DNA from: Oscheius sp. JU75
Taxonomy: Eukaryota; Nematoda; Chromadorea; Rhabditida; Rhabditidae
Direction of reading: 5' to 3'
NCBI GenBank assembly: GCA_037178855.1
Contig: JASJZC010000001.1
Location: 2,790,001-2,854,000, forward strand
Length of the DNA stretch: 64,000 nt
Of the stretch, positions 1 to 11,267 are shown one piece after another; within the stretch, counting starts at the first letter, position 1; every line of letters starts with the position of its first letter. The position numbers and the translations under genes were made by a program. Under the pieces are notes generated by a model, which was not told the origin of the DNA, did not search any database, and saw nothing but the letters and a program-made list of their open reading frames with translations.

Positions 1-678
1 TATTGAACAATGGACAGCAAGAGACGCCTTGGAGAGGATAAGCCAAGAAGACAACAAGTGACAGTTTGGCAGCGTGGAATAAAAGGAAAAGGCTGACGAG
101 CGATTGACAGGAAGCCTAACCGGATAAGAGGCAGACGGAGTCAAAATGCTATAAAGAGACAGGTGGACAACATGGCGTGAGGACATGGAGATGGCTGATT
201 GAGAACCCGTGACAAAAGAAAACGGTTAGTAAGGAATGGACAAAGGATTGACAGAATTACTGACATTATACAAAGTTAGACGGGATCAAAAGTGCTAGAA
301 AGAGAAGAACAGAAAGTAGGACAACTTGACAGGGACAGCGTTGTAGGGTGAAGGACCTATTAACTCTGTAGTAACAGTTAGAGGTGCTGGTGAGAATGAC
401 AGGAACAAGTTGGAGGATGAGACATTAGGAGTCGGTGATATACAGAAAGTCCTGTTCCTTGTCATGAATAGGTCACAGGTAGTCAAGGAAAAGCGTTTGT
501 TCTATTCGCGGTAGGATATGTATGCTAATTTCGCAGAGGAACTAAAACTACCGTCTTCCCTCAAAACATCTACTGGTTAGAGAACCGGAAATAACTCGGG
601 AGAAGCTTTTTAGGATGAGAAACTGAAAGAAATAGGCATTGGAGAAGTTCGCGGAAGAGGTAGAACACATAAAGGAGC
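1..678. other. Flank without recognisable gene
   Basis: No open frame here resembles a known protein on either strand. It lies 3' of the methyltransferase-like gene and might contain its 3' UTR or a missing last exon, but I could not find the conserved C-terminal part of that family in any frame. Confidence 0.4.
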
Positions 679-1320
679 TTACCGTTTGAGCCAATGGAAG
701 ATGGCCAAGGCAAAGTCGCTGTCGTAAAACATGTCTCCGAGTATGACATACACTTGCCTCGTGTTCTGTAAAAAGACCAATTTTTCAGGAGCAAAATCGA
801 GCTTACATCAATGCTAGAGAGCAGAAAATCAATATTCTCGGCCAGCATTAGATTTCTGCTCGTGTATATGACCCGCTGATCGGAAACTCTATTCAGACGG
901 AAATTCATTATTGTGGCTAGAAGGGCATCTAAAAACTGGCTGCGGAAGAAAGGAGCTCCTACTTCTATCAATATCGTTGGCTATTACCGAGGCTCCTGCT
1001 TGGATAGAAGCTATGGAGGCCGAGCCATTTCCACAGCCAAAATCGAGAACTACGCAGTCCTTGAAGAGACAGCTGTTGTCCGAAATGTATCTGCAAGTCC
1101 GGACTAGAAGAAAAAGAACTAGGAAAGACAACTTGGTAATGGCCTGACCACCCGGCCAATAGAACGCCCAGTAAGGATCTGGCAGAGGGCATTTGTCAGG
1201 TGTACTCATCCAGAGTGGGCAGTTTTCTGTGATGAGATGGAAACGTAGCTGAGGAGTCAGACTGTCGCCAGATACGACCGTGTTGCGCAAGATCCAACGA
1301 GCCGCGCTCTTCCAACTCAT
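679..1320 (-). CDS. ETFBKMT: ETFB lysine methyltransferase-like protein (METTL20 family)
   Basis: Class I SAM-dependent methyltransferase. The vertebrate family member modifies lysines on the beta subunit of mitochondrial electron transfer flavoprotein. Four exons join in phase across 42-47 nt introns. The family signatures appear in order: DPYWAFYWPGGQA near residue 48, the SAM-binding VVLDFGCGNG with ANDID downstream, and VILGDMFYDSDFA. The alignment with vertebrate ETFBKMT is continuous through this point. The frame then stops in HWLKR just past GDMFYD, so the C-terminal part of the family fold, which carries a GDPGR-like motif, is not seen. Either the protein is short, a downstream exon was missed, or the gene is damaged. 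The start is the Met before SWKSAARW, giving a short N terminus. Mitochondrial location is inferred from the family only. Confidence 0.8.
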
Positions 1321-1459
1321 CTAGCAAACTCTTCAGATTGACAAACTAGCAAAAAGTGATATCATACTGTCTAGAACAGAAACACTGGTACAGGTAGTCT
1401 TCATGTTGCATGAAGATAACAATGAGAGGGAAAATTAATAGGATAGACAGTCCGGCATC

Positions 1460-2077
1460 TTAGTCAAACAATCCGAAGCCCATATCCTCGTCACTCTCTT
1501 CTTTAGGCTCTTCCTTCTTCTTCTCCTCGGCTGGAAAACGACATTTGAAAAGACGAAAAGAATGACGAACCTTTAGGGGCGGCAGCTCCGCTGGCAGCGG
1601 GAGCAGCAGCAGCCGGGGCAGATCCTCCAGATGGAACTGACGCCAACTTCTTCTTTCCTTCGGCAATAACGTCGGCGACGGCCTTGCCAGCGAGAGCTTC
1701 TACGACTTTGTTAGCATCATCCATGTCGCAGTCCAGTCCAGCGGCGCCTTAAAAACGGTAATTTAGTAACAGGAAAACATGAAAACAGTAAATTTAACGT
1801 GAAAACGAATGTGGGATTCATCTTGACTAGATTCAAGACAGCTTGAATATAGTGTCTGATGGTCTCTACAATTTTCCTTGCCTCAGACCAGGCACAGTGC
1901 ACTTTTAGCAAAGTACCCCGGCTTAATATACAAGGATACCTCAACAGTGTAACCAGTTTCGCGTAAATGAAGAAAATTAACGGAAGAGAACTTACCAAGA
2001 ATTTTCAGGACGTCCTGGGAAGAAGGGTTGGCATTTCCGCCGAGGTTGGCCAGCAAATAAGCTCCCAAGTATTTCAT
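1460..2077 (-). CDS. RPLP2: 60S acidic ribosomal protein P2
   Basis: Stalk protein of the large ribosomal subunit, which with P0 and P1 recruits translation GTPases. Three exons join in phase: 2077-1996, 1747-1571 and 1530-1460. The N terminus MKYLGAYLLANLGG matches the P2 dimerisation domain. An Ala/Pro-rich hinge follows, and the protein ends in the charged tail with the invariant SDEDMGFGLFD of P-proteins. Length and layout are typical. The last intron is only about 40 nt. P2 rather than P1 is chosen from the MKYL-type N terminus. Ribosomal protein mRNAs are usual trans-splicing substrates in nematodes, but the acceptor here is not clear. Confidence 0.95.
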
Positions 2078-3472
2078 TCTGGGGGAAAAGCGTATTATAG
2101 AGAGAGAAAACGAAGCAAAACAAGGAAAATTACTGACAAAAAAGAAAACGGCGTAGGAAAAGTGTAGACACGTCGTCCTTTCAAAATCGACAGTTTCCTG
2201 CCGAAATATACGTTTTGCCACCTTCAAAATACATTTTTCTTTGCGATTGAGTCAAAATAACGGGAAACAAGACAGAAATTGGCGGAAAAATTGAGAAAAG
2301 AGCGGCTGGAAATTTAGGAAAAGGGTGAAAATCCAACTTCGACCGAGCAGAAAAATTGATCACCAGGGATTTCGTGCCAGGACCCAAGCCGCGCGGCATT
2401 TCAAATGCAGGTCAATTGAAATTCTACGGGAAGCCGGAGTTTCTCGTAGAAATCAACAATTTTCTGTATTTTCTACCTTAACTTTTTCAGAAATGAACTA
2501 GTGACATTCTTAAGAACAATCAAGAACTATCTTTAGTAAGAGTCAAGGCCCAAAACTCCTGTAAAAGTCACTATTCCAAACAGTCAATCGCACAGAACAG
2601 TTTACATTGCTTGAACCGCTTTGAACCAGTCTTAAAACTAGAAAACTCTATCTCCCCTCGACACACACTCTTCGGGGGATTACTGTAGCATCACGAGTTC
2701 CACGCGACGCGTCGTTTGAGCGGGGCGGTTGAGGGGTACGCAACGCAAGACTCGCGCGAGCGGTCCGTTTCCGAAGCGTTGATTTTACTTCTTCAGATTC
2801 TTGATAATCACGGTCAGATGATCTTGATCTTTGCTCTTCCACTAGCAGCCTAAATTGACAGCTAAAAACTGAACAGAGTTATTCCAAACCTCTTGCACTT
2901 TTTGACCGCGAACCCAAACATGTTGACCTGCTTCTAAATTATCGGAATACTGTCGAATCTCTTACTTGCTCCGTATTTTCTATATACAAAATTTGTGTTC
3001 TTACGTTTTTGAAATAGATAAAACCTATTAGAGGTCGGTAAACAAAGAATAAAAGTGTGAAACACATTATTACAAAGTTCACGCTCCGAGTGGAACTGAT
3101 AATTTGGAATCAATAGCGTATCGTTTTTGTTCAATCTCTTTGTTTTTCGTTTCTTTCTTCTTTCTCAAGTAGTTTTTTATTTCAAATGCTACAGAAATAG
3201 AGGAAAATCAAGAAAAATAATGTCACGAAGGACCTGGGCTCTGATATTGCATCGCTATTCGGCCTAACGTGGTCTTAAAACCTTTTTTACCTCTTTTTAC
3301 AGCTACTTTCCCTCGGTTTTACCTCTTTTCTTTCCCAAAACTCTTTTTTCCTTATTTCCAAACTTGAAAATAATTCCAACTCAGCGAGGCAAGTTCAAAT
3401 AGAGGTACACTAGGTAGACTGGCCGCTTGTCTCTCATTTTCCGGCAATAAGGAAGCAATTTTCAGCGTTTCA
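2078..3472. other. Intergenic stretch, no supported gene
   Basis: Low-complexity and AT-rich DNA upstream of the P2 gene. A 64-codon minus-strand frame at 2648-2842 is Arg-rich but has no splice context or recognisable match. The interval probably holds the P2 promoter. Confidence 0.4.
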
Positions 3473-3525
3473 ATGCTTTGCAAAGTTGTGAAGGACATTA
3501 AACTCTACAACATTGCAGAACATCC
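3473..3525. repeat. Dispersed hairpin repeat, copy
   Basis: Imperfect inverted arms around CAAAGTTGTG and CTACAACATTGCAGAACATC. This is a diverged copy. A second, more eroded copy follows at about 3646-3712 and a third at about 3822-3885. Confidence 0.6.
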
Positions 3526-4020
3526 AATTTCAAGAAGGCCGTCATTTGAGCTCAAAAATTAGGCGCGAAATTTTTTGTCTCACTGGTTTGGAACGTCTGG
3601 GCGCGCCAACTGCCAAAACTCATTCAAAGAGTCATTTTTATCCGAGCTGGTGTACTACAATGTTGTAGAGAAGACGAAATTCTTTAACTTTGCAAAAGAT
3701 CTAACATTTCTAAAGCGATACATTGTTGCTGAAAAACAGACACGAAGCTTGGAGCCTTTCTCCCAATCCGACGCCACGGTAACTACCGAAATTCCTTCAA
3801 AGAGTCATTTTAGAGTATTTTGATGTTCTAAAAGCTTTTAGAACTGACCATAGTCTATAACTTAGCAGAACATCTGAAATCTCAAAAATGGTTCTTGACT
3901 CGGAAATCGTGGATTGAAAGAATGGTATTTGGTATCTCCTTTACCCTTTTCCCCATTTCTCTTCCCGAAAGAGCTGAAATTTTTAGCTGTGTCCGGACGT
4001 CGTGTGCTGGATGATTGTTG

Positions 4021-7000
4021 ATGCTGGGCGGACCCTCAGCTCTGGAGCAGCCTTCAACATCCTGGGGTTCGACAGGCGCTCATCACCAGGCGGCAGCTCA
4101 AGCCCTTCCTGAGAGTCCGGCCATCGGCACGCTACCTCTCTACAATCAGCCCTCCACGTCCGCGTATCCTCATGCTGCCGTGACGCCGAGCAATTCAAAT
4201 AGTGAGCTCAGCTATCTCTTATAACTGTTTTCTACTAGAAACAGATCACTGCTCACAGCCCTCGACGAGTTTCGCCACAACTCCACGTCTGTCCTCTTCG
4301 GCATCGAGTGAGGAGCCGTCAGCTGGCGAGATGACCTCTTCGAACTCATCTCCCTATCGGAAACTGCATTTCCGGATAAAACTCCCATTGAAAAAGGCCC
4401 AGAGGTTAAAACGGATAGCCAGTTTTCAGCCGCAAACTCTGCGCAGAATAGGTAGGAGTGTGTCTAATCGGAGAAAGAAGAGAACTTTAGGAGTGGATAG
4501 ACTGAAGGTTGGAAAGGATGGGGAGCCGATGACCATCGCTGATCCACCGGCACCACCGCCACCTCCTCCTCCGAGAGCCGAGCCACCTCCGAGGACCGAG
4601 CCTACTTTTGATCGAATGTGAGTTTGAGAAGGGAAAAAGTGACAATACCTGTTCCAGAGAACAACGACCACCGATGCCGGGACAGCCTCCTCAACAAGGT
4701 CCTCCCGCCCAATTCGCTCCTCACCCTGGAGTTCCTACCGAAGGGCAGGTTCCTATGCCACAAAGGCCCCAGCAGCTTCCGAACAGTAGTCCCCTCCTTG
4801 TCGGTCTTCTGAGGTAGTCCTTCTTTTTTTCTGTCAAAGGACACAAGTTTCAGCAACCAACAGCCTGGTCGAGAAGGCGTTCCACCCACAAATGGACCGC
4901 CGTCAGTGCATCCTTCAGCAGCACAGCGATCGTTTTCACCGTACCAGTACGCTCATGCCGTGCCGGGACCAGCTGGACAGCAACATCCAGTCCCTGGAAC
5001 TCCTGGGGTCCCTCCTGGCATGGAAATGAATCCTCAGATGATGGCGATGGAGAGACAGAGGATGGTTATAATGCAGCAGCAACAGCATGCTGCTATGCAA
5101 CATCCGAATGCGGCTATGCAGCACCAGATGCAACAACAAATACAAGCTCAGGCAGCTGCAGCTGGACATCCGGGAACACCGGGATGTGTGCCTCAGCAGC
5201 AGCCGTTCTTCAATCCGGGCCCTCCTCATCAGGTTCGGCCGCAGGTTCCTGTGGTGAGTTGAGCCTTCTTCAGATTTGTTCTCGGGAACAAACATATATT
5301 TTGCACTGTAGCGATGTCCGGCAAAGTTTTAGCTCTTTGCCAGCTCTACAATTTTACAAAACATCAAAAGACTCAAAAATGTTCTCATGAGCGTAATTTG
5401 GGCCCCGGCGCGCCTAGCCCACTTGGAAGTGCCTGGTGCGCAAGTTGACTCTCATTTTCTGATGGCGAAGAAGACTTGCGAATTTTTGAATCTTCTACAA
5501 AGTTGTAGCTCTTGTTTTGTGCTACAACATTGCAAAACATCGAAAGTCGTTAAAATCAGTTTCTGTGGCCAGTTTCAAATGGCCCTTTATTGAAGTGCCT
5601 ATACGGAAGTGGAACTTTTAGCTCCAGAACCACATGTATTTCGTGTTTCCTATCAAACTTTACATCAAAATCAAAACAAAAACTTACAGAACTACCCGCA
5701 AGGACAGCCACAACACCCCCAGCAAGCCATGTACCAGGCTCAGACCAATCAACAACGGATGGTTCCTCCTCAGTATCCGCCTCAAGGTGTCAATCCTCAG
5801 ATGGTGCCGGGTCCGACGCCACAGTTTATGCCACGACCAGCCGAGCCCGAACCGGCTCCGAGCAAGAAAAAGAGGAAGCCGACGAAGAGACAACTGCAGA
5901 AGGACGCCGAGCAGTTGGCTGCCCAGAATGCTGCTCAACAACAGTTCATGGCTCAGCAACAGGGAATGCTGCCGCCTCAACAGCACATGCCTCATCCGGG
6001 AATGCCTCAGATGATGGGACAGAACTTTCCTCAAGGATATCCACATCCACAATATGGTTATCCACCGGGAGCCACGCCTCAACAGCAGCAACAAATGTGG
6101 CAGCAGCACCAGCAGCAGCAGCAGCAGTTGCAGCAGAGGATGATGTTCCAACAACAACAACAAGTACAGGCTCAGGCACAGCAGGGACACAACCCTCATT
6201 GGCAGCAGCAGAGAGCACATGTTCCCTATCCGCCAGGAACACCCATGGGTATGTCTCTTTCTTCATTTGAATTCTACTGTGAAGCGCGTGCCTCGTGAAT
6301 CAGCATCTTATCAAATTTGATTCCGCGCCAGGGTTTCGTTCAAATGGTGCAGTGCCAAAGCACTCGCTTGGCGCACACAGGCTCAATTCCCTTTACTCCG
6401 AATGACTTTTCTCTTTGACCATTCAGTTTCAGAAGGACCTCCCGGCTCAGTGCATCCCGTCTCCCAGAGACCTTCCAGTGAGTTCGGAGCAGATACGGCC
6501 TCTCCCATCACTCCTCACACCTATCCCCAGCAACAGCAACAGCACGCTATGGTCAACGGAGGCTTCTTGAGACACGACTCCCATGGAAATCTGTTCAATT
6601 TCGCTCAGTCTGGGCAGCAGTCGGATCAGCTGGATCAGTTCCTCTCGAAAGACGACTCTTGTGGTTCGTTCTATTTCTGAAACCACATTGGCTGATATTT
6701 GGCGAGCACTTTTGAACCCGAAGACGCAACTTTTCAGTTTTGCCATGTTCTGCAAAGTTGTAGATTTTGATCTGATCTACAACTTTACAAACCATATCGA
6801 GGCTGGAAAATGCTGTCTTCTGACCGAAAAGAGCCACGGTTTGCGCGCTTAAGGACAATGTTATTAGATTTGATCCGAGTGTCCGATTCCGAAAGTTAAA
6901 AATATTCTTTCAGACCTAGGCGACCTGGACGACATAGACATCAAACCGATGGCAGATCTGGGAGCTGTTTTGCCAGCCGAATTGCTGGATGAAGCATCGA

Positions 7001-7667
7001 GTTCCTCATCGACGGCGGTCAAGGAAAATGCTCCTTCTACGCCCAACGGAGACCGGATAGGTATTCAGAAACAGCTTCTATCGAGCCATTATCCTTCAGT
7101 TTCAGACTCTTCGATAGCCTCGGTGGTCGAAATGGTCTCCAAGAGCAATAGTACCCAGCCGACTATGACCAACGTCTCCCAGGCCACAGCCATGACGCCG
7201 AACCCGAACTTTCGGATGCAGACGCAGCCGGGACAGTTCGACAATGGGTCTCATCCTCAGTTCGGAATACAACAACAGCCGCTTCCAGAGCCCCAGCAGC
7301 GACCGCCACCAGCCAAGGCTGTCAAGACGGAGAACGGCGGCGGGCCGATGGTTAATGGACATCATCAGGTGAGAACATCCTCTAATGGATTTGGGTCATT
7401 CTGTCGGTTATTAGCTACCTAATGGTGCAACCAAACGTTCGGCTGCTGCTGGTGAGGACGATGAACAGATCGGGCAGTATGTGAAGAGCCTAATCGTGGC
7501 TGACGAAGAAAGGAGGAAAGCTCAGGACGCTGGCACCAAGGTGGCAAACTTGATCGAGAGCGTCCTGTTTAAACGATGAACTCTTTCAGACCAAGACGCA
7601 GAGAAAGTCGAGGAAAAAGAACGATGGCGGAGCTTCTGGGCCCTCACTCTCGACAGCTATAGGATAG
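4021..7667 (+). CDS. Gln/Pro-rich putative nuclear coregulator
   Basis: About ten exons join in phase, from the ATG at 4021 to a TAG at 7665-7667. The protein is low in complexity: Ser/Thr-rich N terminus, a basic patch with KAQRLKR and NRRKKRT, a proline run, then long Gln/Met/Pro-rich tracts with QQQQ runs between about 5040 and 6200. A strong basic block, PSKKKRKPTKRQLQK, is a likely nuclear localisation signal. An acidic motif, LGDLDDIDIKPMADLG, sits near 6915-6960, and a second basic cluster (TQRKSRKKN) precedes the stop. The composition resembles transcriptional coactivators of the Mastermind, BCL9 or SWI/SNF Q-rich kind, but none of their diagnostic domains is visible, so no family is assigned. 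Introns carry three copies of the dispersed hairpin repeat. An additional upstream exon cannot be excluded. Confidence 0.75.
5313..5364. repeat. Dispersed hairpin repeat in coregulator intron
   Basis: Eroded copy with arms around GGCAAAGTTTTAG and CTACAATTTTACAAAACATC, inside the 5255-5690 intron. Confidence 0.6.
5493..5540. repeat. Dispersed hairpin repeat, second copy in the same intron
   Basis: Arms TTCTACAAAGTTGTAG and CTACAACATTGCAAAACAT with a loop of about 12 nt. It lies about 130 nt after the previous copy. Confidence 0.7.
6744..6795. repeat. Dispersed hairpin repeat in coregulator intron
   Basis: Arms CATGTTCTGCAAAGTTGTAG and CTACAACTTTACAAACCAT. The inner 12 bp of the stem pair perfectly. 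Confidence 0.75.
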
Positions 7668-7789
7668 ATGACACTAAGGATGATCCTTTCGGAGAGGTAA
7701 GCTCTTATCAATTCGGGGTTTTTTTTACGTTTTGCAGAGCCGCAAAGGGCGGAACAGTTAGTTGTTTCATGAACAATGTGTCCCAGAAG

Positions 7790-8149
7790 CTAAAAAGTTA
7801 CTGTAGTCAATACAAACAATGCACCTAACTATAGTATTTTGTAGTAGAACTTCGTTTCAAGCAGTTACTCTGGGATACAAAAATACTAATTACTAGGAAG
7901 TTGTTGTACTCTGGGACCACTCTAACCAAGGTATTCCGTGTATCATAAAATTACTGCAAAGTGACTGCTTTCGTAGGAAGAAATGACGAAAGGACGAGTT
8001 TCACCGCAACTGCACCACGGCAGATTCACCACCGTAGGTGAAATACGCAATTGTGTACCTGCGCTTTTTGAGTTGAAGACGGTATTATGAGCTTTTTAAT
8101 ATTCTGCAAAGTTGTAGTGCAGTTTACGGGCTACAACTTTGCAGACCAT
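7790..8149. repeat. Interspersed element ending in the hairpin repeat
   Basis: The left part (about 7795-7840, AGTTACTGTAGTCAATACAA onward) recurs at 44000-44040, and both copies are followed about 150-300 nt later by a hairpin copy. Here the hairpin is at 8099-8149, with near-perfect arms TTCTGCAAAGTTGTAG and CTACAACTTTGCAGA. This suggests one composite repeat family, otherwise unclassified. Confidence 0.55.
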
Positions 8150-8299
8150 TAGGAGACGCAAAGATGCCATCTTCAGTCCTAAAAACAAGTACGGAATAGC
8201 GTATTCACTTAACCGTGGGCTTCTAGAGCTTTTACGGTTAGTTGCAGCCCAGACGATGCTTAGCTGTAAAACGATCCAAATGATAGGGTAGAAGATACA

Positions 8300-8880
8300 T
8301 GTGCTCTTGGATCAGTCTCGCTATTTGACTTCAAAATTTGATAAAGGCGGGAACACTTACAGTAGGCTGTATCGATGTCCTCAACAGGAGATTTATGGCT
8401 CAGATATAGATCAAGATTACCTCTACCACGGTCATTACCTTTTTTATGGTCTTATCTTCCAGATTCCTACGAACTCAACTCGATTACGGCTGGTCCGTGT
8501 GCTCAAAGTGCTGCTCCTCGTTGTGAGGTTCTGTCTGTTCAAAAAGGTGCTACATTCTCTGTCTCTCTTCCTATTTCCCCTTCCCCGAAAAAGGGTCAAC
8601 TAGTCACAGTTCTTATTTATTCTTTCCTCCTCTCCCCTCTCCCCTTCTCAGCGCATAACCTACAACAGCCTCTCGTGATACTTCCCTACTCGGTTTGTAA
8701 AGTCTTAGACTCCTTCCTCCTCTTCTTCTACTTTCTCCTCTTCCCCTATTTCCCCATAAATACCGTCTACGCTGCCTTGCTCTTCACTTCATCCGTGGGG
8801 ATCGTCCTCGTCCCGGGCAGGGTCCAATGCTTGACCTTCTGATCTCCTACTCTTCCGCTCGCGGAGACCACTTTCTGCCT
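8300..8880. other. Pyrimidine-rich stretch with one possible exon
   Basis: A frame at about 8472-8550 reads SYELNSITAGPCAQSAAPR and is bordered by a TTCCAG acceptor and a GGTGC donor-like site. It cannot be tied to a gene. The remainder is C/T-rich DNA without coding signs. Confidence 0.3.
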
Positions 8881-9089
8881 TGCGATCCTTGTGTACATTG
8901 TTTTAAAATAGTCATAAGTTCTTTATATAGAGTATTTCACACACACTCAATGAAGATAATAATAAGTTTTTGTTCCTCTTTGCTATAGACAGCGGAAAGA
9001 CAGTCGACGACGAAGACAAATAGCACAGATGAGTTCTATACGGAACAGTTAGAATCATTCTTGGTCATTTTAAAAATAAGCCTCATCTT

Positions 9090-9193
9090 GTTGCCTTCCC
9101 ATTGAAGGGAAGGCCGTTCCAAAATTTCTTTCAACCTCTACATGAGCGCAGGGTCGGAAGCATTTGAATACCTCAAACTTGGGTAATTAAACC
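9090..9193 (-). ncRNA. sls-1: SL1 spliced-leader RNA, copy 1
   Basis: Donates the 22-nt leader in trans-splicing. The transcript begins GGTTTAATTACCC and the leader ends TTTGAG, identical to C. elegans SL1, followed at once by the splice donor GTATTC. Downstream are the Sm-protein site GAAATTTTGGAACG and a 3' hairpin, CCTTCCC-loop-GGGAAGG. Length is 104 nt, close to the roughly 110 nt of C. elegans SL1 RNA. Its expected divergent partner is reduced to a 3' hairpin scrap near 9410-9430. Confidence 0.93.
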
Positions 9194-9724
9194 GACGATT
9201 CTGGTCATTGCTAGGATATCAGGTGGTCTCGATGGGGAGATGGAGCGGCAAAGGCAGTCAAATGGTCTGTCACAGACGGAGTGGTAACCCAGTGAAAGAC
9301 ATCTTGACGGAAAATGATCTATTTATCCATTGAAGTTGAAACAAATGGTATTTTTAGTCTTTTCGACTGCCACGACCCAATAGAAACACAGCTTTCGTCT
9401 AATAAAATCTTCTTCAGTGGGAAGGCTACAAAACATTTCAGTTTCAGACCCACGGTAGTCTCACGGCAGTTTACTTGAACCTGGAAACTGTTTCTGCCTT
9501 CAAAATAGTACAAACCATCTAAAAGTTGCAAACTAGCGAAAGAACTAGCAAGGACGAGCTGTTAGGAGAGTAGCAAAAGACAGTTCCCATGGATCCGGGC
9601 CAGTCAGCCCCCACCCGCAGCCCGAAGCATCGCTCCCATCATCCATTGTTAAAGAAACTGCTGCAGGTTATGTTGGAAGATTCGATCCTCTTTTGTGTAA
9701 AGAAAGCTCTAATGTTTCAATTTT

Positions 9725-9826
9725 GTTGCCTTCCCAGTAGAGGGAAGGCTGTTCCAAAATTTCTTTCAACCTCTACATTCGCAGGGTCGGAAGCATTTGA
9801 ATACCTCAAACTTGGGTAATTAAACC
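9725..9826 (-). ncRNA. sls-1: SL1 spliced-leader RNA, copy 2
   Basis: Exact SL1 leader, donor GTATTC, Sm site AAATTTTGGAAC, and 3' stem CTTCCC/GGGAAG with loop AGTAGA. It forms a divergent pair with copy 3, 378 bp away. Confidence 0.93.
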
Positions 9827-10204
9827 GACGATGCTGTTCACTGCTAGGATATCAGGCTCTCTGGAATTGGAGATGGTGCGGCAGAGGTAGTGAAGTTCTG
9901 CGTCATACGGAGTGAAACCCTGTGAAAAGACGGAGTGAAACCCTGTGAAAGGCATCCTGACACAAAGTAGTATATTCATCTATTGAAGTTGAAACAGATG
10001 GTATCTCGAAGTCTCTTTGGACTGCTGTGATCCAATAAAAACATAGTTTTAGTCTAACAAAATTCTCTTCATGCTAGAAAAATGCCTAAATAGTCCTGTC
10101 AGTCAGCCACCTGTTCCACTGCGTCTGACTCAGATACTCTCAACCTCTACCGTTCTATCTCCTATTCTACACAGCCTGATATCCTAGCAATGAACAGAAG
10201 CGTC
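9827..10204. promoter_or_regulatory. Shared spacer of divergent SL1 pair (copies 2 and 3)
   Basis: Each end carries the SL1 upstream element: CATCTCC-type block about 50 nt before the RNA and CTGATATCCTAGCA about 30 nt before it. Position and conservation suit a snRNA-type proximal sequence element. The middle holds a 20-nt tandem duplication (CGGAGTGAAACCCTGTGAAA at 9908-9927 and 9931-9950). Confidence 0.65.
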
Positions 10205-10305
10205 GGTTTAATTACCCAAGTTTGAGGTATTCAAATGCTTCCGACCCTGCAAATGTAGAGGTTGAATAAAATTTTGAACGGCCTTCCCCTCAATGGAAAG
10301 GCAAC
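10205..10305 (+). ncRNA. sls-1: SL1 spliced-leader RNA, copy 3
   Basis: Exact SL1 leader and GTATTC donor. The Sm region reads AAATTTTGAACGG, one G short of the other copies, and the 3' stem is slightly weaker (CCTTCCCC/GGAAAGG). It may be less active. Confidence 0.88.
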
Positions 10306-11267
10306 CAAACAATACAGGTACAGCCTGCACTATTATTAGGTGAATTTGAACTTGTTAACTCGTTTATAACTTCTAAATCTATAAATGTTTTATCGAAACA
10401 ATGAGGATGGACGAAAAGTTAGAAGAGTCACAGTAGCATACGACAATCACCACATGTGTGTGAGTGCGCAAAGTAATCCCCTTTTAAGCATCTAGATCCC
10501 CCTCTTTAGTGTCGAGATCTGAGTTTTGTCAAACGTTGTCGAGTTGTGACAAGGGAACCGAAGGGCCAAACGGGGAAAGAACTAAGGACAAGAAAGTACC
10601 TTCGCAGGACCTCAACTAGGTTAAAAAAAGAGACTTCCGCCCCAAAGCAGCGAAGAAAAGCTACAGATATAAGAGGTAAGATGACAAAATATGGAAGGGT
10701 GAGGGCTATTACAGCTTGACAAAGGCAAACAATGACAAAGCAGAAAGGGGAAGCGAACGCAACTTCCGTTTTTGAGTTTGAGCGTTCCAGCCTCTCTGTG
10801 TTGTCCGAGGTCAGCTATGGCACAAATATCTTCGTCGTTCGTCGTGGGTTATCATCTAACTCGGCTTCGCGCTCGACTCATTTAGCCATATCAGGGTGTT
10901 TTAACTTTATGCTATTGAAACAGCATTAAGTTTCTTGTCTTGAAACTGCTGCTTGACAAAGGTAGCGCAGCCTCTATTTTGTAGGTTGTTTTCAGCGGCA
11001 ACATTTGTGCATCCAGTTGATATGTTGGGTTCATGGTGATCAAAACAATCCCTCCAGACACTCCAAATATGGAAACCAAGGCAAAGCAGACTTTGTTAAC
11101 GTCTGTGAGAGACCCATGATTGGAAGGAACAAACTTACACTTAAACCAAATATTTCAAATCACAAAATAACTACCATTAGACACATGGGAATGACTGCGA
11201 AATGTAGTCCTTCAAAAAGTAGATTGCGATTCAGTTTGAAGAATAAGCTGAAGAAGGGACTTCCCAG
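10306..11267. other. Spacer without supported gene
   Basis: Frames up to 107 codons occur (for example 10732-10929 and 11005-11328), but none has splice signals or a recognisable match. Confidence 0.35.

Noticed and set aside
2648-2842. Arg-rich 64-codon frame upstream of the P2 gene
   Set aside because: No splice context, no match, and GC-rich promoter-like DNA can give such frames by chance.
5684-6220. Leu-rich minus-strand frame of 178 codons
   Set aside because: It is the antisense shadow of Gln-rich CAG repeats in the coregulator gene.
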